Source of the DNA: a bacterium
GTDB lineage: Bacteria; Patescibacteriota; Microgenomatia; UBA12405
Direction of reading: 5' to 3'
Length of the DNA: 44,488 nucleotides
Assembly: GCA_021817905.1 (NCBI GenBank)
Contig: JAKAFM010000008.1
Location: 1-44,488 of the forward strand
Numbering within the stretch: the stretch's first letter is position 1; every line of letters starts with the position of its first letter. The position numbers were made by a program, and so were the translations under genes. The notes beneath the pieces are model-generated. The model had not been told where the DNA came from. It made no database searches and was given only the letters and a program-made list of their open reading frames with translations. Positions 1-7,894 of this stretch are shown here, one piece after another.

Positions 1-2
1 TA

Positions 3-467
3 AAACATTTTCAATCCACGGGCCAAACGATCATCGCCCAGATTCAGCTTAAGCTTCCTCACTTTCAAAAAATTATTCCCGACACATCAACAAATTACCC
101 TATCCAAATAGACCAAATAATTAGCCAAAGCCAGGGAGCTTGGTCAATTTACACCCAGCGCATATCCCCACACCGATCTAATCTAACTTGGACTCGCGGC
201 GCGCCTGTTGCTATCGACGATATCCATAAATTACTCGACCAAACACCATCCCAAATCAACCAGTCACTTATTACCCATGCTATCCCTGAAGGTCTCAAAG
301 TCGCCCAAATAATTGACGAAAGTCAGGGTCATTATGCTTTTCTAATAAGTCTCCCCAATAGTGAGCAACTTTTATTAATCTTCGAAAACGCTGCCCCGCT
401 AACCCAAATCAAAAGTGATATAGAGCAACTTTCCACCGTACTCTATTGGGGCCTTATCAGTCAATAG
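3..467 (+). CDS. C-terminal part of an unidentified protein
   Basis: An open frame runs in from the left edge and ends at TAG 465-467, giving the last 154 residues of a protein whose start lies outside the window. The fragment is soluble-looking and mixed alpha/beta, with no membrane segment and no motif I recognise. It ends 3 bp before the stop codon of the converging HD-domain gene, a spacing typical of gene ends in this window. A surface or cell-division protein such as an FtsQ-like protein is possible, but nothing specific supports that. Confidence is in the reading frame, not in a function. Confidence 0.7.
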   Translation, partial: KHFQSTGQTIIAQIQLKLPHFQKIIPDTSTNYPIQIDQIISQSQGAWSIYTQRISPHRSNLTWTRGAPVAIDDIHKLLDQTPSQINQSLITHAIPEGLKVAQIIDESQGHYAFLISLPNSEQLLLIFENAAPLTQIKSDIEQLSTVLYWGLISQ

Positions 468-470
468 ATT

Positions 471-1118
471 TTATATATGCTCCGGGTTAGTCTGTTTATT
501 CTTTTGTGCTAAAAACGGACTCGGTTCTTTTGTTCCCTTTTTGTAGGCTGCTTTTATTTCGGCCACCAAATCATGAATAAATGGCAGCTCGATTTTTGCC
601 AATCGATCGACGGTATTAAACCAAATCATCTCCCAACCCTCATGGTTATATCCCAAATATTTCCATTCCAGCATTTCCACCAAATATGCTGTCAAATCCG
701 CTGCTGACAATAGCTTTTTCTCGGTTTCATTAACATCTGTAAAATAATCTTTTGTTTCTACTTCACCGCTTACAAGTTCCATCATTGCTGTAAAAGCATT
801 ATCAAGCGCTTTGCTCGTTTCTTTACGGATATCAACTTCCCAAAAACTGGCTCAACTCGGGCTCCCGTAAGGCAGGTCTCCAATCACTGATTCCGGCATG
901 TCATGAGTCAATGCCTTACGAAGTATTTTCTCCAATGAGATATTTTCTTTATCACCTATAGTATCGGCAAAAAACATTGCCAAATACGCCATCATATAAC
1001 TATATTCGGCAATCGATAAATTAAAATGTTCTGGCAATCCCAGTGCCAGTATTCCACCGGTTCTTTTTAGTCGATTTAAATTTTGCAATTGTTGTGTCAA
1101 TGTCAGCAATTTTTTCAT
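471..1118 (-). pseudogene. YfbR-like HD-domain 5'-deoxynucleotidase with in-frame TGA stop
   Basis: One continuous frame of 215 sense-length codons is interrupted by a single TGA at 852-854. The N-terminal part (88 aa) carries the HD motif in THDMPESVIGDLP, matching the HDxxExxxGDLP block of YfbR-family dNMP 5'-nucleotidases. The part after the stop carries SAADLTAYL, matching the second conserved Asp region (ADALCAYL in E. coli YfbR). The two parts together have the normal family length and order. The first metal-ligand His of the family (SEHS) is Tyr here (AEYS), so activity is doubtful even with readthrough. TGA is a normal stop elsewhere in the window, for example at 10853-10855 and 11230-11232, so a genome-wide code change is unlikely. 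It follows the DHH gene by 3 bp as its operon partner. A sequencing error is also possible. Confidence 0.75.
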
Positions 1119-1121
1119 AGT

Positions 1122-2144
1122 CTATTTTTTTACTAAAAATGGATAAACTTCACTAATTTTAGCTAGCAAATATTTTTTGGCTTCTGCCAAAGGCAATCGT
1201 ATGGTTGCCCCCGCCGCGGCGGGGTGGCCTCCTCCAGTTCCGGTTGCCAAGGCAATCTGTGACACATCAAATTTTTTGGCATCACGAGTCCGAAGACTTA
1301 CTCCAATTACCCCCGGTTCTTTTTCCGTCATACACACCCCAATATTCCAGCCATTAACAGACTTAAGCATATTGGCTATATCTGATTTATCCCCACCTTC
1401 CCCGAGTAGATTTTTTTCTTTTAACTGTTCAAAAGTAAGTGCCACTAATGCCACATTACCACCATAAAATAACTCAATCGAATTAAGTGCTAATCCTAAA
1501 AATATCAGTCGTTCCGGCTCGTTATTATTTTCAATCTTAAAAATAAAGTCACTGAATTTTGGATTAATAGCAGCCAATTTCGAAGCCACTGCCAAAGTTT
1601 TACTCGACGTTGGATAATATTTAAATCCACCGCTATCAGTATAAATTCCGATAAATAAATTTATTGCTATTTCGGGAGTAATTTTTAACTTCCACGATTT
1701 AGCTAAATCATAGACCATCTGCGCTGTTGCCACATAACTGGTATCGATCAGCTTAAGTTTTGCTGTAATTGCGTTGGCCACATGGTGATCAATAACAACG
1801 GTTGTTATAAAATCAGGCAACAAAAAAGTATCGATTTTGCTAATTTGATTAACAGCCGAAGCATCCTGAACGATAAAAAGATCCCCGATTTGCCATTTAA
1901 ATTCACCTGCCCGAACACTAATAATTTTGTCAAAACCAGGCAATTCTGAAAGATACTGTGGTGGTTTGGAATCTCCCCCCAGCACGGTCACTCGTTTACC
2001 TGCCATCTCGAGCAGTCCCATCATTCCTAAGGCGCTTCCAACGCTGTCACCATCTGGACTAGGGTGAAGATGTAAAATAATCCTTTTTGCTTGTTCAATC
2101 TCCTCCCATAGTAGCGGAGCCAAATGTTTTACGTCAGATATCAT
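1122..2144 (-). CDS. DHH/DHHA1 phosphoesterase, NrnA-like
   Basis: This 340-residue protein is predicted to be a cytoplasmic manganese phosphoesterase acting on short oligoribonucleotides, pAp or cyclic-dinucleotide breakdown products. The DHH domain shows HLHPSPDGDSVGS at about residues 25-37, an Asp in FIVQDAS, the DHH motif in VIDHHVAN at about 117-124, and GIYTDSGGF. The C-terminal DHHA1 domain ends with GTGGGHPAAAG, the substrate-binding glycine motif. The length is normal for NrnA (about 310-340 aa). The start is supported by a TATAAT box 5 nt upstream. The YfbR-like gene follows 3 bp after its stop, pairing two nucleotide-degrading enzymes in one unit. Confidence 0.9.
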   Translation of the reverse strand: MISDVKHLAPLLWEEIEQAKRIILHLHPSPDGDSVGSALGMMGLLEMAGKRVTVLGGDSKPPQYLSELPGFDKIISVRAGEFKWQIGDLFIVQDASAVNQISKIDTFLLPDFITTVVIDHHVANAITAKLKLIDTSYVATAQMVYDLAKSWKLKITPEIAINLFIGIYTDSGGFKYYPTSSKTLAVASKLAAINPKFSDFIFKIENNNEPERLIFLGLALNSIELFYGGNVALVALTFEQLKEKNLLGEGGDKSDIANMLKSVNGWNIGVCMTEKEPGVIGVSLRTRDAKKFDVSQIALATGTGGGHPAAAGATIRLPLAEAKKYLLAKISEVYPFLVKK

Positions 2145-2149
2145 AGGTA

Positions 2150-2155
2150 ATTATA
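2150..2155 (-). promoter_or_regulatory. -10 box (TATAAT) of the DHH gene
   Basis: TATAAT ends 5 nt before the ATG at 2144. Initiation about 6-7 nt downstream of a -10 box would place the transcript start at or next to the start codon, so the mRNA is predicted to be leaderless. No Shine-Dalgarno sequence fits in this space. Confidence 0.6.
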
Positions 2156-2160
2156 TCCTG

Positions 2161-4269
2161 TTAAGGTTGCCCTCCAGGTGTCGGAGTTGGTGTCCCCATC
2201 GGAGCGCACACAACCGATTTTTCTGTTCCCACCACAAAATACTCTTCCTTTCCGCATACACTCGCTTTTTCAATTCCGTTTGGTTCTTGCCAGGGAGTAT
2301 CTGGCTTATCCTTTAATAATGCTGTCATGATTCGATTCCAAATAGGAGATGCCCCAGTTACCCCAGACGCCACCCAGCTCATTGGTGTTCCGTCATTATT
2401 CCCCACCCAAGTCGCCACCAGATAATCGGGCGTCCAACCAATTGTCCAATTATCCTTTAAGTTATTAGTGGTTCCTGTTTTAACCGCCACTGTTTTGCCA
2501 TTAATTTTGAGCTTAGAGTTGACCCCAAAGATAGGCGCCCTCGCTGAATCATCACTTAAAATATCGTTAATCAAAAAGGCATACCGAGGATCAATAAAGT
2601 TATCAGTCCCATTGTCTGTCTTTTGCCACAAAACATTACCATTGTAATCCAGTATTTGATCAACCGGGTTTATTTCAACCTTTTTTCCCAAATTTGCAAA
2701 AAGAGAATAAGCTTGAGCTAAATCTACCATCTTAACTTCATTGCTTCCCAATGCTAGCGCCAAACCCCATCGACTTTGGTCTCCCCATGAAGTAATTCCC
2801 ATTCGTACCCCCAATTGACCCATATTATCTACTCCATCCTCAGCCAACAGTTTAACCGAAGGAATATTAAGCGATGAGGCCAGTGCGGTTTTAATAGTAA
2901 CTGTTCCCATGTATTTACCATTGTAATTAATCGGGACATAAGGTTTTTGGCCTTTAATAGGGTAGCTAACGGGGGAATCTTCAACAGTAGACAAAAGCGT
3001 TTTTCCTTTTTGCAGTGCCAATAAATAGTTGATAGGTTTAATCGATGACCCTGGTTGCCGTTCGGCAGTAGTTACATTATATTTTCCATCAATATCGGTT
3101 GCATAGTAATTTTTTGATCCAATCATAGACAAAATATCACCATTACGTACATTCACAACTAACGCTGCCCCGTTACTAATTCTCAAGTTTGCAATTTTAC
3201 TAACTTCATCTGTTACTATCTGCTGGGCCATATCTTGATCAGTACTATTTATACTGGTCTTAACTGTTAACCCTAATTGATCAATTGGTCCCAAATGAAA
3301 CCGTTGTTCCAAAAAATCTTTTACATAAAATACAAAGTGAGGATAACGGATCGTACTGACATTATCTTTTAAATCAAGTGGAACATTTTTTAATTCATTA
3401 GCTTTCTCCTGAGTTATATAACCGGCATTTACCATCTCATCCAACACGTGACGCTGACGGGCATAGACCAAATCCTTATTGCTACCATACGGTGAATAAG
3501 TCGATGGCGCTGCTGGAATCCCTGCCAAAAATGCCGACTCGGCCATGGTTAGCTCCCACACATTCTTGCCAAAATATTTCCAGGCCGCTTCCTGTACCCC
3601 ATACGTATTACCACCATAGGATACTTGGTTAAAATACCGTTCTAAAATTTGATTTTTATCAAGCCTCCATTCCACCAACATCGCCAAAATCACTTCCTTA
3701 AGCTTCCTCTTCCATGTTTTTTCCTGATTCAGAAACACATTTTTAACCAACTGCTGAGTAATCGTCGACCCACCCCGTAGTCCGTCATTTCCTTGTGTCC
3801 TAATATCATAAAAAAGCGCTTGAAGAACTCCCTTAGGCGAAAATCCCGGATGTTGATAAAAATCCTTATCCTCAATTGCAATTGTTGCCCAAACTAAAGA
3901 CTGTGGAATTTTTGACAAAGGAATCCATGTTCGATTTTCACCATCATAAAATTTATAAAGTAACTGATTTTGTGAGTCTACTAAACGTGTGGTCAGTGCT
4001 GGCGGCGAATAAATTTTGGTTATTTGTGGCAAATCTACCAGTATTTCTTCATAAAATATCACTCCCACAAAGGACAAAAATATTAAAGCACTACTCAAAA
4101 GCAGATAAAAAGTTGCCCTTTTATAATTAAATTTTTTTGGCCAAAAAAAACGCCATATCGCCGCCATAACCAACTCCGTTGGTCTTCCTATAAGGATCAG
4201 TATTCTAACAATTAGACGCAACCCGCCCCGCCCCCATTTTTTTGCCCGCTTCAAAAACCTGCTCATCAT
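2161..4269 (-). CDS. class A penicillin-binding protein (PBP1A-type), copy 2
   Basis: This is a bifunctional peptidoglycan synthase: a glycosyltransferase (GT51) polymerising lipid II and a transpeptidase crosslinking stem peptides, anchored by one N-terminal membrane helix (FYLLLSSALIFLSFVGVIFYE). GT51 motifs are IEDKDFYQHPG, GGSTITQQLVKN, RKLKEV and RYFNQVSYGG. Transpeptidase motifs are SxxK in PGSSIKP, SxN in SSLN, and KTG in AVKTGTTNNLKDNW. It ends in a Thr/Pro-rich tail. A longer reading frame exists upstream to 4362, but that would overlap the preceding gene by 70 bp. ATG 4269 (or the adjacent ATG 4266) follows a TATAAT box at 4280-4285 and is preferred. It is a paralogue of the gene just upstream. 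Confidence 0.92.
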   Translation of the reverse strand: MMSRFLKRAKKWGRGGLRLIVRILILIGRPTELVMAAIWRFFWPKKFNYKRATFYLLLSSALIFLSFVGVIFYEEILVDLPQITKIYSPPALTTRLVDSQNQLLYKFYDGENRTWIPLSKIPQSLVWATIAIEDKDFYQHPGFSPKGVLQALFYDIRTQGNDGLRGGSTITQQLVKNVFLNQEKTWKRKLKEVILAMLVEWRLDKNQILERYFNQVSYGGNTYGVQEAAWKYFGKNVWELTMAESAFLAGIPAAPSTYSPYGSNKDLVYARQRHVLDEMVNAGYITQEKANELKNVPLDLKDNVSTIRYPHFVFYVKDFLEQRFHLGPIDQLGLTVKTSINSTDQDMAQQIVTDEVSKIANLRISNGAALVVNVRNGDILSMIGSKNYYATDIDGKYNVTTAERQPGSSIKPINYLLALQKGKTLLSTVEDSPVSYPIKGQKPYVPINYNGKYMGTVTIKTALASSLNIPSVKLLAEDGVDNMGQLGVRMGITSWGDQSRWGLALALGSNEVKMVDLAQAYSLFANLGKKVEINPVDQILDYNGNVLWQKTDNGTDNFIDPRYAFLINDILSDDSARAPIFGVNSKLKINGKTVAVKTGTTNNLKDNWTIGWTPDYLVATWVGNNDGTPMSWVASGVTGASPIWNRIMTALLKDKPDTPWQEPNGIEKASVCGKEEYFVVGTEKSVVCAPMGTPTPTPGGQP

Positions 4270-4279
4270 AATCTTGCCT

Positions 4280-4285
4280 ATTATA
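4280..4285 (-). promoter_or_regulatory. -10 box (TATAAT) before PBP copy 2
   Basis: TATAAT sits 10 nt before ATG 4269, in the short gap after the stop of the preceding PBP gene at 4293. It decides the start codon against the longer upstream frame. The predicted 5' UTR is about 3 nt. Confidence 0.55.
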
Positions 4286-4292
4286 CTGGTTG

Positions 4293-6473
4293 TTAGTGGA
4301 TGGTAACAGGAGCAGGAAGCGTCGATCCAGCAGCCGCCCCAATCGGGGTGCAATCCAGGCAAACCAAAACATTTGTTGCATCAGTCACTACTGAATGAGA
4401 TTGATATTCCACATTTGGTTGATTTTCTCCGGGTTGAACCGGCTCACCGGTATCTTTATTGATCAAGATATTCTGACGTAATGAGACTTTCTGTGTTGGG
4501 GCATACTCCGGCTTAAAGTATTCATAATGCGAGTCACATCCTTCGTCAGGTGGCAGTTGGCCAGTTAAGTTGCAGACATTTTCTCCGATTATGCTAGCTG
4601 GAACAATCCATCTTTTTGACTCAACATTTTCCAAAATATGAGTCATAAGTTTATTCCAAATTGGTGCTGCCCCAGTAGTTCCCGAAACAATTTGACTCAT
4701 TTTTGAATTATCATTATTGCCAACCCATACTACGCTCACATAATCAGGAGTAAACCCAATCGTCCAGTTATCACGTAAATCATTGGTCGTTCCTGTTTTA
4801 ACCGCCACCTCAGGGTGTTTTTTTATATTTAACAACGACCCCGACCCAAAAACCATTGATCGGGCTCCATCATCTGAAAGTATATTTTGAATAATAAAAG
4901 CTGTTTCACGGGACAATACTCGTTTGCCGGGCAAGGGACGATATTCATCAATCACGTTTCCCAAGCGGTCAGTAACCTTGAGAATAGAATGCAAATCAGT
5001 TCTGGTTCCTGAATTTGCAAAAACTCCAAATGCTACCGCCATATCTGTCATGTGAACTTCGCCACCTCCCAAGGTTAAAGATAAACCATAAGCACTCGGA
5101 TCCTTAAATGTGGTAATCCCCATTGCTGATGCCGATGCCACAAATGATTCAACCGTATTAATTTTAAGCGCTTTTACTGCCGGAATATTTAAGGAATTCC
5201 CCAATGAAGTTCGCAAGTTCTGCACACCATGAAAGGCATTTCCGTAATTTCCCGGGCAATATGGCTTTTGACCTTCAACGAGAAAACAGGTTGGCTCATC
5301 ATCAAAGATAGATGCTGCTGTCAATTTTCCCTGCTCAATCGCTGAGGCATAATTAAGAGGTTTAATTGACGACCCTGGTTGTCGGGCCGCGGTTGTTACA
5401 TTATATTTACCATCAATGTCGTCTGCAAAATAATCTTTAGACCCCACCATTGCCAATATTTCTCCGGTCTTGGGCTCTGTCACCAAAGCTGCACCATTAC
5501 TGACTAGTTTTTTGGTTAAGGAAGCTATCTCAGTGGCTACCACTGCTTGGGCATAGTTTTGTAAGTCTAGGTCCAAACTAGTTGTTACTCGCAATCCACC
5601 CTGATTTACTCGTTTTATCCCATACGAATCGATAAGTTGATCCTTAACATAAAACACAAAATGAGGTGCCTTTATCGTGTCCTTTTTTAAATAATATTTC
5701 AGTTTCTCCTGATCTGCCGCCTCGCGTTGCTGTGGGGTAATCATCTTTAATTCCTCCATTCGTGCCAAGACCAATTCCTGTCTTTTTTTGGCCAAATCGG
5801 GGTGAGTAAAAGGGGAGTAATACGTCGGTGATCCCGGTAAACCTGCCAATAGCGCCGACTCAGCTAAAGTTAAATCTTTAACATCTTTGTTAAATATCCC
5901 ATGCGCTGCTGCTTGAATACCCCATAGTGTACCTCCATAAGGCGTCTGATTAAAATACATCTCCAATATTTGATCTTTGTTATACATAAACTCCGTCGCA
6001 ATAGTCAAAACCGCCTCCTTCATTTTTCGTGTCAACGTCCTCTCTGGAGTCAATAAAGCGTTCTTAACTAACTGCTGAGTTAATGTTGAACCCCCTTGTA
6101 GTCTGCGCTCAACAATAGTCCTAAATAATCCTCTTAAAACTCCCCGCCAATCAATCCCGTTGTGACTATAAAAATGGGAATCCTCAATCGCAATCGTTGC
6201 ATCCTTAACCGACTGAGGAATATCTTGCAATTTCACTGAAACTCGATTCCGTTCACTGTAAAGCTCAAACAATAATTTTCCGTTACGATCGTAAAGCAAT
6301 GAAGATTCCGGATAATCAAAGCTATTAAGTCGCGATGGATTGGGCAAATCTTTTAATATGTAATAGCTTCCCCCAATAAACCCTAGTAGCATTAGAACCA
6401 AAAATCCCAAAAATACTCTATTTTTAAAGAGTTTTTTGATCGATGAGTGCAGATTCTTTTTGGTTCCAGTCAT
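4293..6473 (-). CDS. class A penicillin-binding protein (PBP1A-type), copy 1
   Basis: This 726-residue bifunctional peptidoglycan glycosyltransferase/transpeptidase has one N-terminal membrane helix (about residues 19-40). GT51 motifs are IEDSHFYSHNGID, GGSTLTQQLVKN, RKMKEA and MYFNQTPYGG. Transpeptidase motifs are PGSSIKPLNY (catalytic Ser), GNSLN, and AVKTGTTNDLRDNW. The C-terminal tail has an ENVC...DEGC region and a CLDC pair, so an extracellular disulfide is possible. Its first 50 bp overlap the end of the DUF5667-like gene, and no good ribosome-binding site is seen. It shares long stretches such as DIDGKYNVTTA-RQPGSSIKP with its downstream neighbour, so the pair arose by tandem duplication. 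Confidence 0.93.
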   Translation of the reverse strand: MTGTKKNLHSSIKKLFKNRVFLGFLVLMLLGFIGGSYYILKDLPNPSRLNSFDYPESSLLYDRNGKLLFELYSERNRVSVKLQDIPQSVKDATIAIEDSHFYSHNGIDWRGVLRGLFRTIVERRLQGGSTLTQQLVKNALLTPERTLTRKMKEAVLTIATEFMYNKDQILEMYFNQTPYGGTLWGIQAAAHGIFNKDVKDLTLAESALLAGLPGSPTYYSPFTHPDLAKKRQELVLARMEELKMITPQQREAADQEKLKYYLKKDTIKAPHFVFYVKDQLIDSYGIKRVNQGGLRVTTSLDLDLQNYAQAVVATEIASLTKKLVSNGAALVTEPKTGEILAMVGSKDYFADDIDGKYNVTTAARQPGSSIKPLNYASAIEQGKLTAASIFDDEPTCFLVEGQKPYCPGNYGNAFHGVQNLRTSLGNSLNIPAVKALKINTVESFVASASAMGITTFKDPSAYGLSLTLGGGEVHMTDMAVAFGVFANSGTRTDLHSILKVTDRLGNVIDEYRPLPGKRVLSRETAFIIQNILSDDGARSMVFGSGSLLNIKKHPEVAVKTGTTNDLRDNWTIGFTPDYVSVVWVGNNDNSKMSQIVSGTTGAAPIWNKLMTHILENVESKRWIVPASIIGENVCNLTGQLPPDEGCDSHYEYFKPEYAPTQKVSLRQNILINKDTGEPVQPGENQPNVEYQSHSVVTDATNVLVCLDCTPIGAAAGSTLPAPVTIH

Positions 6474-7056
6474 CCAAATCCTTCAATAAAACTGAATATT
6501 TTGTTTGATCAAGATCAAACATTCCTGACAATGATTCTACCATTTGTCGATATGCGACCCCTGCTCGCACCACATCCCGTTGTACCGTTGTTTTTTCTTC
6601 TTGATTAGAAGCTCCGTCCAAAATCGTTTGGGAATTCTCTAATATCACCACCGCGTCTTGAGCTGATTGCAACGCCCGGGACGGATCTTGTAATTTAATC
6701 ATTTCATACATTTCAGCCATTTTTTTATCAGCCAAAAAAAGTGAGATCTGGCTTTTACTGACTGGGTTAAAGCTAAACATCAGCCAAAAGTAATCCCGAA
6801 TTGACTTAAGGCCATACCATGGACTAGTTGGTAATACCGAAACTGTTGGTAATTTGTAGGTTTGAGTTGTTTGACTGTCATCCGCCGCCATCACGTAACT
6901 GATAAGTTGCTTTCGTGCTGAATCACAACCATTTTGCAAGGCCATCACCGACAAAGACATCCTTGAAAGTGACACAAACAATATCACCCAGGCCATAACC
7001 ACCGCAAAAACACTATACCCAAAAGTAGCTACTATCTTTTTTAATGGGATAATCAC
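6424..7056 (-). CDS. DUF5667-like membrane-anchored protein
   Basis: This 210-residue protein starts at GTG 7056-7054. One N-terminal membrane segment (about residues 10-35) is followed by an extracellular helical region. The block SPWYGLKSIRDYFWLMFSF followed by KSQISLFLADKKMAEM resembles the DUF5667 family, often found in actinobacterial and CPR surface proteins; this is family recall, not a search. No catalytic motif is visible. The gene overlaps the first PBP by 50 bp, so the two are probably co-expressed and it may act in cell-wall assembly. The start is supported by TATACT 8 nt upstream. Confidence 0.7.
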   Translation of the reverse strand: MIIPLKKIVATFGYSVFAVVMAWVILFVSLSRMSLSVMALQNGCDSARKQLISYVMAADDSQTTQTYKLPTVSVLPTSPWYGLKSIRDYFWLMFSFNPVSKSQISLFLADKKMAEMYEMIKLQDPSRALQSAQDAVVILENSQTILDGASNQEEKTTVQRDVVRAGVAYRQMVESLSGMFDLDQTKYSVLLKDLDDWNQKESALIDQKTL

Positions 7057-7064
7057 TAATATCT

Positions 7065-7070
7065 AGTATA
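7065..7070 (-). promoter_or_regulatory. -10 box (TATACT) before the DUF5667-like/PBP operon
   Basis: TATACT lies 8 nt before the GTG start at 7056. It would drive the DUF5667-like and first PBP genes with a very short or absent 5' UTR. Confidence 0.5.
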
Positions 7071-7100
7071 GCAAATCGCCTACCGTGATTTGACTTTAAA

Positions 7101-7868
7101 TTAAGGATAAAAATATGCCCACTTCAATCCCACGTCGCCTTTGCCAATTTTTCCGTTCATATAAATTCTTTGTAGCACATAGCACTTCCAATTGACTATT
7201 TTCCAAAATAAACTCGTTGTTGGTCTTTTATTTGTCATTAGAAATTTGTTATTTAAAATTAATTTTTGGTATCCTGTAGCCACAAATTTCTTTGCCCAAC
7301 TATTCGCGTTTAAAAATCGCTGATAACAATTATTTTGATCATAAACCGGTTTCATCATTACCAGATCTACCGCTGAGCTACGGTTTTGCCGATGATTAAT
7401 GATTCCCAGACTGTCACTTTCAAGCCATAGATTAAAACAAAACATGTCCCTAGCTTCCGGACGAAAATACCTCCGGTGGGGTATCTTATGAATCCATAGC
7501 CAAAACATTACCTGAAATCTTGTCAACCACAAACTTTGAGCCTTAGTAATGATTAACAAGTCAATGTCATCATCTATATCACAGTTTTCTGCCGCCACTG
7601 AACCGGTTACTCCAATCATCTCAATAGTATTAAATCTTGTTAATTGCTGCGCCAACCACTCGGCTTTTCGTAGTTTCGCTGTCACAATTTTATTCGACTC
7701 TCCGTTTTTTAGAGGGATCCCCATCAGTTTGGCAGTCTTAATAATCTTCTCGTCTGGATACAACCGATTCGAGAGCAACCTTAGGCACAATTGTTCCTTG
7801 GTCAGGGATGCCCCATGTCGTCGGGCATAAGTCACTGTTTTAGCAATCGATTGTCTTAAAAATGGCAT
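7101..7868 (-). CDS. nucleotidyltransferase-domain protein
   Basis: This 255-residue protein has the pol-beta/minimal nucleotidyltransferase signature: IGVTGSVAAENCDIDDDIDLLII, with GS followed by the metal-binding DxD (about residues 87-105). The N-terminal 60 residues are helical, with a possible winged-helix look. The Trp-rich C-terminal half resembles no family I can name. The substrate is unknown; related domains transfer nucleotides to sugars, proteins or antibiotics. It is divergent from the glycosyltransferase at 7895 with 26 bp between starts, so a link to the polysaccharide cluster is possible but unproven. A near -10 sequence (TATACC) lies 5 nt before the ATG. Confidence 0.75.
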   Translation of the reverse strand: MPFLRQSIAKTVTYARRHGASLTKEQLCLRLLSNRLYPDEKIIKTAKLMGIPLKNGESNKIVTAKLRKAEWLAQQLTRFNTIEMIGVTGSVAAENCDIDDDIDLLIITKAQSLWLTRFQVMFWLWIHKIPHRRYFRPEARDMFCFNLWLESDSLGIINHRQNRSSAVDLVMMKPVYDQNNCYQRFLNANSWAKKFVATGYQKLILNNKFLMTNKRPTTSLFWKIVNWKCYVLQRIYMNGKIGKGDVGLKWAYFYP

Positions 7869-7894
7869 TTATTGGTATAATTCAACATAATTAA

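Noticed and set aside
471-1118. TGA recoded as glycine or tryptophan (as in Gracilibacteria/SR1)
   Set aside because: TGA clearly ends other genes, for example 9428-10855 and 10852-11232, where it overlaps the next start. One in-frame TGA does not support a code change.
1177-1467. Plus-strand reading frame opposite the DHH gene
   Set aside because: It is a shadow of a well-supported enzyme gene, with low-complexity Pro/Ala/Ser-rich translation.
4270-4362. Longer N terminus for the second PBP
   Set aside because: It would lie within the end of the previous PBP gene and precede the TATAAT box. The predicted residues are unlike a PBP start.
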